Source: JBGPEQ01 sp050180895 (lineage in GTDB: Bacteria; Pseudomonadota; Alphaproteobacteria; Dongiales; Dongiaceae). From it: 64,000 nucleotides of DNA. Shown here one piece after another: positions 55,644 to 63,454 of this stretch (the first letter of the stretch is position 1; every line of letters begins with the position of its first letter). The stretch is taken from NCBI GenBank assembly GCA_050180895.1, contig JBFXDS010000002.1, positions 372,001 to 436,000 on the forward strand, given 5' to 3'. A program made the position numbers and the translations under genes. A model generated the notes under the pieces. The model worked only from the letters and a program-made list of their open reading frames with translations. It searched no databases and was not told the DNA's origin.

Positions 55644-56059
55644 GTCGCGGAGGCGTTCCCCTGACCGGGCGCCCGCGCCGCCGGCGGCACCGAACGGCCC
55701 TGTATGCGCGCCGCATGGCGCCGCCTATCTCGATCCGCCGCAAGCGCGGCTTCGGGCGCCCTGACTGCAGGTCGCTCTGATTGGACCAAAGTCCAATTGC
55801 CGCCACCGGACGCTTTCTGTCGAATAGTGCTGCGTGTGGTAGGGCGGCCCGCTGGGGCTTCAGGCACCCTCAACCTCGTGTGGCTGCTCCCCCATTTCCA
55901 GCCACGCGCCAGCGGGTCGCCTCTCGGAATCGTCGGCTGTCGTGCGCGCTGTTGCTCTCGTCCACGCCGCCACCTGTCAGGGGACGGCCCTTTCGCGCGC
56001 CGGTTCGGGTGCCGATGGGTGAAACGAATGCAATGGGTCTAAAGCCGCAAACGGGGCGT
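55644..56059. other. Spacer before tRNA-Ser without a supported gene
   Basis: About 415 bases. Apart from the 18-bp palindrome at 55780-55797 I see only GC-rich sequence with open frames of poor composition (Arg/Cys/Pro-rich). It separates the chromosomal mscL region from the integrated element at tRNA-Ser. Confidence 0.5.
55780..55797. promoter_or_regulatory. 18-bp palindrome, candidate operator (copy 2)
   Basis: Arms ATTGGAC and GTCCAAT around CAAA. This is the exact reverse complement of the site at 9658-9675. An A/T island (GAATAG) follows about 25 bases downstream, comparable to GCATAG about 20 bases after copy 1. No gene is clearly positioned to be controlled. Confidence 0.5.
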
Positions 56060-56149
56060 TGGCGGATGGGGTGGGATTCGAACCCACGAGGAGCGTGAAC
56101 CCCTGCCGGTTTTCAAGACCGGTGCCTTCAACCGCTCGGCCACCCATCC
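56060..56149 (-). tRNA. tRNA-Ser (TGA)
   Basis: A class II tRNA of 90 bases with encoded CCA. Acceptor 5' strand GGATGGG, D-arm GGCCGAGCGGTTGAAGGC, anticodon stem ACCGG/CCGGC with loop TCTTGAAAA region giving anticodon TGA, a long variable arm, T-arm GTGGGTTCGAATCCCAC. The 5' end (56149) faces the integrase gene 83 bases away, so it is the probable attachment neighbourhood of the element to the right. Confidence 0.95.
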
Positions 56150-56231
56150 ACATGAGGAATATCAACCAGTTAGACGAGACTCCCGCTAGAACATATGGGA
56201 ATGTTGCCACCCGGTTGCCACCCAACGGTTA

Positions 56232-57410
56232 TCACGACGCTTTCCGACCGGCCAACGCGGCGTCGATTACGCTGTTGATGGCATCGGCGACCTTGTCCTC
56301 CCGGCGCTGGAAGAGGTGGGCATATATCTGAAGCGTGATGTTCGGGCTGGCGTGGCCCAGACGCTTGCTGATCTTCACCACGTCGATCCCGGCGTCGATC
56401 AGGTGGGAGGCGTGCGTATGCCGCAAGGCGTGGAAGGTGATCTTGCCGAGGCCGATCGCCTCGGCGGTCTCGTCCCATCGCTTGCTGAACTGGCGCGGCG
56501 ACTGCGGCTCCTCGCTCAGCGGGGCGGGGAAGAGCAGGGCGTCATCCGGCGGTTTGCCGATGCCCAAGGCTAGTCGCTCTTCGAGCTGGCGCTTCATGTG
56601 CTCACGCAGAGCCTCGACGACGACATCCGGCAGGGACACGTCGCGCCGGCCCGACTTGGTCTTGGTGGCCTTGAAGCGGACGCCATGTTTCTTTGTTTCC
56701 TCCAGCGCCTCACGAACCTTGAATACTTTGGCATTGAAGTCGACGGAGCAGCGCCGTCCGGCCAGCAGCTCCCCCCGGCGCAGGCCAGTGCATAGGCTGG
56801 TGATGGCCGGCACGTACAGGGCGCGCCCGGGCAGCTTCGTCATGACGACGTTGAACTCGTCCTCCGTCAGGATGACGATCTCGTCCGATTCGGCCTTCGG
56901 TGCGCCTTCCTCGGCCGCGACGTTCTTCAACACCAGGTCATGACGCGCCGCCTCCCGAAGCGCTTTCGACAGCACGCGATGGGCGTTGATGATGGTCCGG
57001 CCGCTGACACCGCCGGCGCCGTCCTTTCGGCCCGCCGTCCGCAAAGTGGCGTGCCACGCCTCGATATCGAGCGGCCGAAGCTTCTGCAGAAGCTTCGGCC
57101 CGAGGTGGGGGATAATCTGATTTTCCGCCAGCTCGCCATACCGTTCGGCTGTCTTTGCGCTGATGTCGCCCGCAGCTTCCCAATGGGCTATGCGTGCGGA
57201 AACATGTGCGGCGACGGTGATCTTGTTCGGTTCGACGTATTCGCTTTTGCTGACCGCTGCTATCAGCTCGGCCAGCTTGACCTGCGCCTCGCGCTTGGTG
57301 CCGCGAAAGCTGACGTACTGGATCTGCCGCGCGCCGGTGGCCGGGTCGCGGCCGGCGTCGAACTTCAGCTCCCAGGACTTCTTGCCGCGCTGGCGGATGT
57401 GGCCCTTCAT
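56232..57410 (-). CDS. Tyrosine recombinase / phage-type integrase
   Basis: A 392-residue site-specific recombinase. Residues 1-50 form an arm-binding domain (MKGHIRQRGKKSWELKFDAG), 60-165 the core-binding SAM-like domain, and 175-375 the catalytic domain with Arg211 (CTGLRRGELL), Lys252, His327 and Arg330 (HALRHTHAS), His353 (LGHASPNITL) and the nucleophile Tyr363 (QIYAH). All catalytic residues are present. It lies next to tRNA-Ser and its start overlaps the stop of the ribbon-helix-helix gene (ATGA). It should integrate and, with the HTH protein at 58076, excise the element. Confidence 0.93.
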   Translation of the reverse strand: MKGHIRQRGKKSWELKFDAGRDPATGARQIQYVSFRGTKREAQVKLAELIAAVSKSEYVEPNKITVAAHVSARIAHWEAAGDISAKTAERYGELAENQIIPHLGPKLLQKLRPLDIEAWHATLRTAGRKDGAGGVSGRTIINAHRVLSKALREAARHDLVLKNVAAEEGAPKAESDEIVILTEDEFNVVMTKLPGRALYVPAITSLCTGLRRGELLAGRRCSVDFNAKVFKVREALEETKKHGVRFKATKTKSGRRDVSLPDVVVEALREHMKRQLEERLALGIGKPPDDALLFPAPLSEEPQSPRQFSKRWDETAEAIGLGKITFHALRHTHASHLIDAGIDVVKISKRLGHASPNITLQIYAHLFQRREDKVADAINSVIDAALAGRKAS

Positions 57411-57961
57411 TTCTCGATCTCCCCGAGCTTCTTGACCGCGTCGGCTGTTATCGCGGGCTGGCCGGTACTCAGCTGACCCTCCGCTGCGAGGCGGCCGAGA
57501 TTTGCCAGCATGGTCAGGAGCCTCTTCGCCTCAGCTGGCGATTTCGGCGGCCCAGGCCAGTCGACGCTGGGCACGACGATCTCGCCAGCAGGCCGCGATG
57601 CCTCGATAAGTCGATGCGCGGCCTGGACGGCTTGATTGAAGGCGTACGGGTGGGATAGCCAGCGGCCATCGCGGCCGGACTTGCCGGTGGCAAGGGAAAA
57701 TGCCAGAGCGCCGGCGGCGCTCATTGTGTGGCCGATAGCTTTCACAAGGTCCGCAATCTGCGGCCCGCCGAGCGCGGCGTCGAAATCGAATGAACGCTCA
57801 AGCCGTGCTTCTGCCTCTTGGCTCTGAGTGCGGCCAGAGGCCTTCGCTGCTTCCTCCAGTCGCCGCTTGGTATCTGCAGTGACTTTGAGGCCGAGCGATG
57901 CTCGTGTCCCCGGCGGTGCTGCTTTGGTCGGGCGGCCCGCGCGCTTCCTTTGTCCCGTCAT
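57407..57961 (-). CDS. Ribbon-helix-helix DNA-binding protein, element-encoded
   Basis: A 184-residue protein. Residues 22-55 look like an Arc-type ribbon-helix-helix domain (ASLGLKVTADTKRRLEEAA, GRTQSQEAEARLERSF). The remaining 130 residues have no recognised fold. It is translationally coupled to the integrase, so it may regulate integrase expression or act as a recombination accessory protein. A divergent promoter region (57962-58075) separates it from the plus-strand genes, the expected place for a lysogeny-like switch. Confidence 0.65.
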   Translation of the reverse strand: MTGQRKRAGRPTKAAPPGTRASLGLKVTADTKRRLEEAAKASGRTQSQEAEARLERSFDFDAALGGPQIADLVKAIGHTMSAAGALAFSLATGKSGRDGRWLSHPYAFNQAVQAAHRLIEASRPAGEIVVPSVDWPGPPKSPAEAKRLLTMLANLGRLAAEGQLSTGQPAITADAVKKLGEIEK

Positions 57962-58075
57962 GTCACGGTTCCTCCCCAGTAGACAAATGGTTTCTTACGA
58001 TCAATAGAAACGGCTTGTCAAGGACGATCGGGGACGGTATTTCTAGTGATCGTGAGATTCTCTGGAGATGTCAAC

Positions 58076-58273
58076 ATGCAGAAGCGATCGGTGGAGAAGC
58101 GGAAGCGGCGGGCCACATACACAATCCCCGAGGTCGCGGCGATGTTGGGCGTCGGGCGTAACCAAGGATATGACGCCGCCAAGCGCGGCGAGATACCGAC
58201 GATCAAAATCGGCAAGCGATTGCTCGTGCCGCGCGCGGCGATGGCACGGCTGCTGCTCGGTGGGACGCACTGA
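58076..58273 (+). CDS. AlpA/excisionase-like helix-turn-helix protein
   Basis: A 65-residue DNA-binding protein with the HTH_17-type motif ATYTIPEVAAMLGVGRNQGY and a wing TIKIGKRLLVPRAAMARLL. Proteins of this type act as excisionases or as AlpA-like activators in phage satellites. Start ATG 58076 has TGGAG seven bases upstream; an earlier GTG at 58046 lacks a ribosome site. It is first in the plus-strand run of the element and divergent from the integrase pair. Confidence 0.8.
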   Translation: MQKRSVEKRKRRATYTIPEVAAMLGVGRNQGYDAAKRGEIPTIKIGKRLLVPRAAMARLLLGGTH

Positions 58274-58279
58274 GAGGCG

Positions 58280-58888
58280 ATGATCGAGATCGCCGACACA
58301 ACCGGGCCGCCGCCCGGAAATGCAGAAGCCGCGCGGCTGGCGACCGGCGGCCTCTGCGAAAATGTCGCGGCTTTGCGGGGCAACAACGACAGACGATCAT
58401 ATACTCCTTTCGTCGCGCCGGCGCAAGCAACCAGCGGCCTGATCCGCGTCCGCGCCGATGGCGTCTTCGATCGCCTGCCTGAGTTCGAGCCGGGCGCCTT
58501 GGATGCGGACTTCCTCTACGTGCGCGACCGCGACACGCTGGAGATCGTCGACTGCATCGCCTGGCAGCGCGGCGTCGCTTCGCCCTGGTGGATCGAACGT
58601 GGCCTCATGACCGTGATAGGAGAGTGGGAGCTACAACGGTCTTGGTGGGACGGCGACGCCGCCTACATGGTCGCCACCCCGCGCCGCTTTGTCGAGCTGC
58701 ACGGCCTCGGGTTCTGCATCGTCGACTGGTCCGCCGATGTGAACACCATCATCGGCCGCGCGGCTGAGGTCGTCTGCGAAACTGAGCAGCTGCGCGAGCA
58801 TCTCCGGCAAACGTTGATCAGGCAGGCCATGCCGAGGATCAGGATCACGACGGCGTCACCGTCGTATCTGCTGGATCGGGTGTCTTGA
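58280..58888 (+). CDS. Hypothetical protein of the integrated element (202 aa)
   Basis: A 202-residue soluble protein beginning MIEIADTTGPPPGNAEAARL. The middle contains a tryptophan-rich domain (CIAWQRGVASPWWIERGL, GEWELQRSWWDGDAAYMVAT) and it ends with a helical, basic segment (LRQTLIRQAMPRIRI). Six bases separate it from the HTH gene and its stop touches the start of the ATPase gene. Similar proteins often precede RepA-like genes in alphaproteobacterial elements, but I cannot name a family. Confidence 0.6.
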   Translation: MIEIADTTGPPPGNAEAARLATGGLCENVAALRGNNDRRSYTPFVAPAQATSGLIRVRADGVFDRLPEFEPGALDADFLYVRDRDTLEIVDCIAWQRGVASPWWIERGLMTVIGEWELQRSWWDGDAAYMVATPRRFVELHGLGFCIVDWSADVNTIIGRAAEVVCETEQLREHLRQTLIRQAMPRIRITTASPSYLLDRVS

Positions 58889-60045
58889 TGGGGCAACCGC
58901 CGCACGCGACCGCGCAGGCATTCAATGTCGTCGGCGGTGGCAAGCGCGGACGCCGCGGTGCCGCCGGCTCTGGTCCGAGCGAGCCGGAGTCCTACGGCGT
59001 CCGCTTTTGGGATGAGCTGCACGACCTGCAGGCGACCGACCGTCTGGTGAAAGGGCTGCTCGGCGAAAACTCCGCCGCCGTGATCGTCGGCTGTCCCGGC
59101 ACCGCCAAGACCTTCCTGGCCCTGGATCTGTCGCTGCATGTCGCGATCGGGTGGCCGTGGATGGATCGGGCCGTCCTGCCGTCCGCCGTTCTGTATGTCG
59201 CTGCTGAGGGACAGCGCGGCGTGATGAAGCGCATCGCCGCCTTTCGGCGTCGCCATAAGGTCGCCGGCGACGTGGCACCGCCGCCGTTCACGGTGATACC
59301 CGCTCCGGTCGATCTGGTGACCGACGGCGCCGGCGCCGGCCAAGTGATCAACGCGGCGCGCTATGTGTCGGCGAAGTGCGGTCGCCCTGTCGGCATTGTG
59401 GTGATCGACACGCTGGCGCGGTGCTTCGGCGGCGGCAATGAGAACGCGCCGGAGGATATGAACAAATTCCTCGCCTCTGTCGACCTGATCCGCGCCGAGA
59501 CGGGCGCGGCCGTCATCATCGCGCATCACGCCGGCAAGGATCAATCGAGGGGCATGCGCGGGCACTCCGCTCTGCTTGGAGCGGCCGATACGGTCATCGA
59601 GGTCACCGGCCTCGATGGCATCCGCACGGCGACGGTCGTGAAACAGAAGGACGGCGACGCCGGTGTCTCGATCGCGTTCAAGCTCGATGTGATCGAGGTC
59701 GGCCAGAACGACGACGGCAGTCCGATCACAAGCTGCGTCGTCATGCCGGCCCATTCGGCGGCGAAGGCCAAGGCCGCGCCGAAGTTGCCGCCGGAGTATC
59801 GCGAGGCCCTGGCGCAGCTGCGCGAAGTGGTGGCGGACCAGGGCGAGGTGCGGCCGGCGAACGGCGTGCCGAGCTGGGCCGTCGTCGTGAAGATCGACGC
59901 TTGGCGTGAGCAGTTGAAACGAAAGGGCCTCATTGCTCCGGGGGAATCGGGGCGAGCTTGGTTCTATAGAGCGAAGGCACGCCTTCTGGCGACCGGCATG
60001 ATCGGCGAGCTCGATGGGCATGTTTGGATCATCCAGCGACCGTGA
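58888..60045 (+). CDS. RepA-like AAA ATPase (AAA_25), replication helicase candidate
   Basis: A 385-residue RecA-fold ATPase of the AAA_25/RepA type. Walker A reads VGCPGTAKTFLALDL, motif H1a VLYVAAEGQRG with Glu, Walker B PVGIVVIDTLAR with Asp, and IIAHHAGKDQSRGMRGHSAL as the sensor/DNA-binding loop. The C-terminal 80 residues look like a winged helix (YRAKARLLATGMIGELDGHVW). Proteins like this are replication helicases of plasmids, prophages and phage satellites. ATG 58888 overlaps the previous stop (TGATG). The repeat block following it is a candidate origin. Confidence 0.82.
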   Translation: MGQPPHATAQAFNVVGGGKRGRRGAAGSGPSEPESYGVRFWDELHDLQATDRLVKGLLGENSAAVIVGCPGTAKTFLALDLSLHVAIGWPWMDRAVLPSAVLYVAAEGQRGVMKRIAAFRRRHKVAGDVAPPPFTVIPAPVDLVTDGAGAGQVINAARYVSAKCGRPVGIVVIDTLARCFGGGNENAPEDMNKFLASVDLIRAETGAAVIIAHHAGKDQSRGMRGHSALLGAADTVIEVTGLDGIRTATVVKQKDGDAGVSIAFKLDVIEVGQNDDGSPITSCVVMPAHSAAKAKAAPKLPPEYREALAQLREVVADQGEVRPANGVPSWAVVVKIDAWREQLKRKGLIAPGESGRAWFYRAKARLLATGMIGELDGHVWIIQRP

Positions 60046-60146
60046 TGACCGTGACGGATGTGACGCTCTCTTAAGAGAGAGCGTCACGTCACGCGTGACG
60101 GTCGTGACGACCGTGACGCCGCGTCACGCACGTCACGGTCGTCACG
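60042..60146. repeat. GTGAC/GTCAC repeat block, candidate replication origin
   Basis: Five GTGACG (60051, 60060, 60095, 60104, 60113) and five GTCACG (60083, 60088, 60123, 60132, 60141) in 105 bases. They build overlapping dyads: a 12-bp perfect stem 60060-60071 / 60076-60087 around TAAG, the palindrome GTCACGCGTGAC at 60088-60099, and GTGACGC-C-GCGTCAC at 60113-60127. It directly follows the RepA-like gene. An AT-rich tract (60216-60245, with a run of T and TATGGATATCAATATTTTA) lies about 70 bases further on and could be the unwinding site. Confidence 0.6.
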
Positions 60147-60367
60147 GTCAAACCGCGAGGGGTAGGGGGTCTCGGCCTCTACGACCGCCCCGACGGAGAA
60201 CCGGTCCTCATGCGCACGTTTTTTTCTTATGGATATCAATATTTTAGCAGCACGGAACGGCCCTCAAAAAATGCAACCGCTATTCTGTTAGGTCGATCAA
60301 TGGCTTACGGCTCCAGCACCTGGTTTTCGGGCGGAAACAGGGCCTTGGGCGGCCATTTGTTTTCCCG
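60147..60367. other. Spacer with AT-rich tract
   Basis: About 220 bases without a supported gene. It is much richer in A and T than the surroundings at 60216-60300, which fits a DNA unwinding element next to the GTGAC repeats, or a promoter for the genes that follow. Confidence 0.45.
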
Positions 60368-60583
60368 ATGACGCCCGCGGCCCCCAAGGTGGTGTCGACG
60401 CGCTGCATCATCTGTGGCGCCGAGTTTTCGTACGTGCGCAAGCCAGGGCCTGGCCGGCAGCGGCGAACGTGCAGCGACGAATGCTTCCGCCGCCAGCATA
60501 ACCGGCACAACCGCCGTTGGCGCGCGCGGGGGCAGCTGGACTTCGACCTGGCGCCTAGGGACGGGCAGGGCGATGAGCGCTGA
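60368..60583 (+). CDS. Small zinc-finger-like protein of the element (71 aa)
   Basis: A 71-residue basic protein. Two Cys pairs, CIICGAEF (spacing 2) and CSDECFRR (spacing 3), frame a short loop, giving a probable zinc-binding treble-clef-like unit, then a basic helix RRQHNRHNRRWRARGQ. It has no HNH nuclease residues in the right order, so I do not call it a nuclease. Its stop overlaps the next gene by 11 bases. Confidence 0.6.
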   Translation: MTPAAPKVVSTRCIICGAEFSYVRKPGPGRQRRTCSDECFRRQHNRHNRRWRARGQLDFDLAPRDGQGDER

Positions 60584-60878
60584 TAGCGTCGACGATCTGG
60601 TGCAGCGTGCGCTCGATCTGCTCGAGCAGGCGGCGGCTATGGGGAGTGGCAAGTCGCGGCGAGCCTGCTCCGTGCTCCACGGCGGCGAAGCCGCCCATGC
60701 CGAGATCGACGACACCGTGCCGCTCGCCAGAGTCGAGGCGTTGACCGCGGAAGGGCGGGGCCGCGAGGCGATCGGCATCGTCGCCGGCGACGACCAGGCC
60801 ATGGCCCGGCGGCTGCGCCGGAAGCGCGAAAAACGAAACGGTCGGCAGGGTCTGTCCGCCGAGCGAACCGATGATTAG
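60573..60878 (+). CDS. Hypothetical protein of the element (101 aa)
   Basis: A 101-residue, charged, mostly helical protein starting MSADSVDDLVQRALDLLEQA and ending in a very basic helix (ARRLRRKREKRNGRQGL). It overlaps the zinc-finger-like gene. An acidic front and a basic tail are seen in small nucleic-acid-associated phage proteins. Family unknown. Confidence 0.5.
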   Translation: MSADSVDDLVQRALDLLEQAAAMGSGKSRRACSVLHGGEAAHAEIDDTVPLARVEALTAEGRGREAIGIVAGDDQAMARRLRRKREKRNGRQGLSAERTDD

Positions 60879-60890
60879 AGAGGAGCCGAC

Positions 60891-61535
60891 ATGAGCACGT
60901 CCTCACGCCCGCCATCTTCCCCGCCGCCGGCCGAGCCGGCGGTGACCCCGGCCGAGATCGTCGCGGCGATCAACCGGCGCATCGCCGCGCTGCGCGCGCG
61001 CGACACGGCCCTCATCCGCAGGATCGTGGCGCTCGAGACGTCGGGCGCGAGCGCGCCTGCATGGCAGCGGCTGATGCCGCCCGTCGAGGAGATCGCGCGC
61101 GCCATCCTGAGCGGCGGATGGACACCGCCGACCCCGGACTCCGCGGGCGCTGAGCTGGCCGCCGCGCGCGCGGAGCGGGCGGGCCTGGCGATTGCCATCG
61201 AGCGCCTGGACAACGAGCATGGCCGCGCCAGCATCGTGGCGATGGCCGAACGCGTGCAGGCGCTCGATGGCGAGTGGCGAAAGATCAGCCGTCGCCGGGC
61301 GGAGGCCCTGATGGAGCTCCGGGCCGCCAACGCCGAGGCCTTCCGCTTCAAGGCCCGCCACAAGCTGTCGACCGCCGGCATAATGAGGCCGGATCCTGCC
61401 ATCTCGACCCCGCCGCAGGTGTCTCTCCTGGGACTGCCGCACAACGCCGGTCCGGGTTACGAGTTTCTGAAAGCGTGCCTGATCAACGGAATCATTTCCC
61501 AGGTCGAATTCGAGGACTATCGCAATGCGACGTGA
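60891..61535 (+). CDS. Coiled-coil protein upstream of capsid gene (214 aa), possible scaffold
   Basis: A 214-residue protein with a Pro/Ser-rich start, then long amphipathic helices (residues 20-50 and 85-150, for example AELAAARAERAGLAIAIERL and ALMELRAANAEAF) that predict coiled coil. The C-terminus is more compact and aromatic. GGAG stands before the ATG and its stop overlaps the start of the first capsid gene. Since that capsid protein has no long N-terminal delta domain, a separate scaffold role for this protein is an attractive inference, but not shown. Confidence 0.5.
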   Translation: MSTSSRPPSSPPPAEPAVTPAEIVAAINRRIAALRARDTALIRRIVALETSGASAPAWQRLMPPVEEIARAILSGGWTPPTPDSAGAELAAARAERAGLAIAIERLDNEHGRASIVAMAERVQALDGEWRKISRRRAEALMELRAANAEAFRFKARHKLSTAGIMRPDPAISTPPQVSLLGLPHNAGPGYEFLKACLINGIISQVEFEDYRNAT

Positions 61536-62586
61536 TCTGATGATGCCCGGAGTCGTGCGCGCGTTCGGCGCCGATCGGGCCGGCGCCGAGCGGGCCGGGA
61601 TGTGGTTCAAGGCGGCGCTGCTCGGCGAAAAAGCCGCCGCGTCCTGGCTGGAAGCGAAGGCGCCGGCGCACCACCGGGCGCTGAACGAAGGCACGAACAC
61701 GGCGGGCGGCTATCTGGTGCCGGCGGAGGTGGCCGATCGCGTCTTCGCCATCCTGCCGCTGGTCGGCGTGTTCTACGGCGCCGCCACCGTCCGGCCGATG
61801 ACGCGGGACCGCATGAGCCTGCCGAAGCGCAGCAGCGGCTTTTCGCTGTCCTTCACGACGGAAGGCGTCGCGGGCGCGGAGGGCGAGGCCGCGTTCGGCG
61901 CCGTCAACTTCAACGCACAGGCGGCGGCGGGCATCGGCCGCGTGTCGGTCGAGATGTTCGGCGATGCGGCCGCCCTCGGCGAATTCCTGGTCATGGAGTT
62001 TGCCTTCGCGCTCGGCGACTTGATGGACCGGGTCGGCTTCAACGGCACCGGCAGCGCCGCCGATGGCGGCATGACCGGGATCACGACGCGGATCAACGAC
62101 GGCACGCACGCCGCCAGCCTGAAGACGGCCGCGAGCAATCATGACGAGTTCGCCGAGCTGGACGCCGCCGACCTCTCCGACGTGATGTCGATTCTGCCCG
62201 AGGCGCATTGGGAGAACGCGGCCTGGTACTGTTCGGGGTTCGCCGTCGCGAAGACCTTCGCGCGGCTCGGCATGGGCGCCGGCGGCACCGTGATGACGGT
62301 CAACGGGCCGCGTCCGATGCTGCACTATCTCGGCTTCCCGATCAAAGTCACCGGCCGCATGCCGGGCAGCGGCGACCAGTCCGGCGTGCCCATGCTGCTG
62401 TTCGGCGATCTGTCGATGGCCGCGAGCGTCGGCGAGCGCCGCCGACTCGTCGTCAGCCTCAGCAAAGAGCGCTATTGGGGAGAACGTCAGATCGCGTTCA
62501 TGGTCGATCCGCGGTTTGACATCGTGGTGCACGACCTCGGCGACGACAGCGCCGCCGGGCCCGTCGTCGCCCTGCTGGGCAACTGA
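61525..62586 (+). CDS. HK97-type major capsid protein 1
   Basis: A 353-residue phage major capsid protein of HK97 fold. After about 55 residues comes NEGTNTAGGYLVPAEVADRV, the usual junction where the mature shell protein starts, followed by the long spine region and P-domain (GFNGTGSAADGGMTGITTR), and a closing beta strand RQIAFMVDPRFDIVVHD. The N-terminal part is too short for a full delta scaffold domain. It precedes the protease gene by 11 bases, the reverse of the usual protease-capsid order. A second capsid gene lies 864 bases further on. Confidence 0.87.
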   Translation: MRRDLMMPGVVRAFGADRAGAERAGMWFKAALLGEKAAASWLEAKAPAHHRALNEGTNTAGGYLVPAEVADRVFAILPLVGVFYGAATVRPMTRDRMSLPKRSSGFSLSFTTEGVAGAEGEAAFGAVNFNAQAAAGIGRVSVEMFGDAAALGEFLVMEFAFALGDLMDRVGFNGTGSAADGGMTGITTRINDGTHAASLKTAASNHDEFAELDAADLSDVMSILPEAHWENAAWYCSGFAVAKTFARLGMGAGGTVMTVNGPRPMLHYLGFPIKVTGRMPGSGDQSGVPMLLFGDLSMAASVGERRRLVVSLSKERYWGERQIAFMVDPRFDIVVHDLGDDSAAGPVVALLGN

Positions 62587-62597
62587 GGCCGGGCGCG

Positions 62598-63263
62598 ATG
62601 GAACTGCGCCGGACCGTCATCGCGAACGCCGTCGCCCGCGTCGGCATCGGGCCGCGCGTCGGCGTCGGGCCGCGCGAGATCGAGGTCATCGCCTCCGACC
62701 GGACGGTCGACCGGATGGGCGACATCCTGGAGCCCGAAGGCGTCAGGCTGGAGAACTTCCGACGCAACCCGATCGTGCTGGCGCAGCATGACAGCGATCA
62801 GCCCGTGGCGCGCGCCGGCTGGATCGGCATCGTCGGCGCCAAGATCATGGCGAAGGTCGTGTTTCCGCCGGAGGGCACCAGCGAGCGCAGCGACGAGTAT
62901 CTGCGCCTGTGCAAGACCGGCGTGATCTCCGCCGTCAGCGTCGGCTTCCTGCCGCTCAAGGTCGAGCCGATCAAGGGAACGTTCGGGCTGCGATTCATCG
63001 CCTGGGAGCTGCTCGAGCTGTCGCTCGTCAGCGTGCCGGCCAACCCGTCCGCCGTCGTCACCGCCAAATCGGCCGGCGATTCGCGCGCGCCGCTGATCGA
63101 GGCCGCGCGCACCCGCCTGGCGGGTATCAAGTCCGGCCGGAACTATCGCGCGTATGTGGGTCAACAGGCGGCCCAGGCGGCCTTGGCGCGCGGGCGCGAG
63201 AGGTCCGAGATCGACCAGCTCTGCCGGCAGGCGCGGCTCGATCACGACAGGATCCGGCGATGA
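62598..63263 (+). CDS. HK97-family prohead protease
   Basis: A 221-residue serine protease (peptidase U35/S78) that trims the scaffold during head maturation. The catalytic His is in VLAQHDSDQPVAR and the catalytic Ser in GVISAVSVGFLP; WELLELSLVSVPANPSAVV is the conserved family signature. The start EIEVIASDRTVDRMGDILEP is standard. The C-terminal 50 residues form a basic helix. It lies between two capsid genes and may serve one or both. Confidence 0.9.
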   Translation: MELRRTVIANAVARVGIGPRVGVGPREIEVIASDRTVDRMGDILEPEGVRLENFRRNPIVLAQHDSDQPVARAGWIGIVGAKIMAKVVFPPEGTSERSDEYLRLCKTGVISAVSVGFLPLKVEPIKGTFGLRFIAWELLELSLVSVPANPSAVVTAKSAGDSRAPLIEAARTRLAGIKSGRNYRAYVGQQAAQAALARGRERSEIDQLCRQARLDHDRIRR

Positions 63264-63454
63264 GGGACAGCGACCGGATGATCGTCGCCGAGGCGGTGCA
63301 GCGCGCCGACCCCTGGGCCTACGTGCAGCTGAGGGTGTGCGCGCTGGTGCTGGAACTGACGATCGACAACGAGGGCCAGGCGGCCATCGATCATCGCGTG
63401 GATGCCATCCTCGCGCTTGCCCGGGTGAAAATCGACGGAAGGAAAAGACAATGA
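63260..63454 (+). CDS. Small hypothetical protein between protease and capsid 2 (64 aa)
   Basis: A 64-residue helical protein, MRDSDRMIVAEAVQRADPWA onward, overlapping the protease stop (ATGA) and the second capsid start (ATGA). Its compact coupling implies a role in the same head-assembly process. No family recognised. Confidence 0.6.
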   Translation: MRDSDRMIVAEAVQRADPWAYVQLRVCALVLELTIDNEGQAAIDHRVDAILALARVKIDGRKRQ

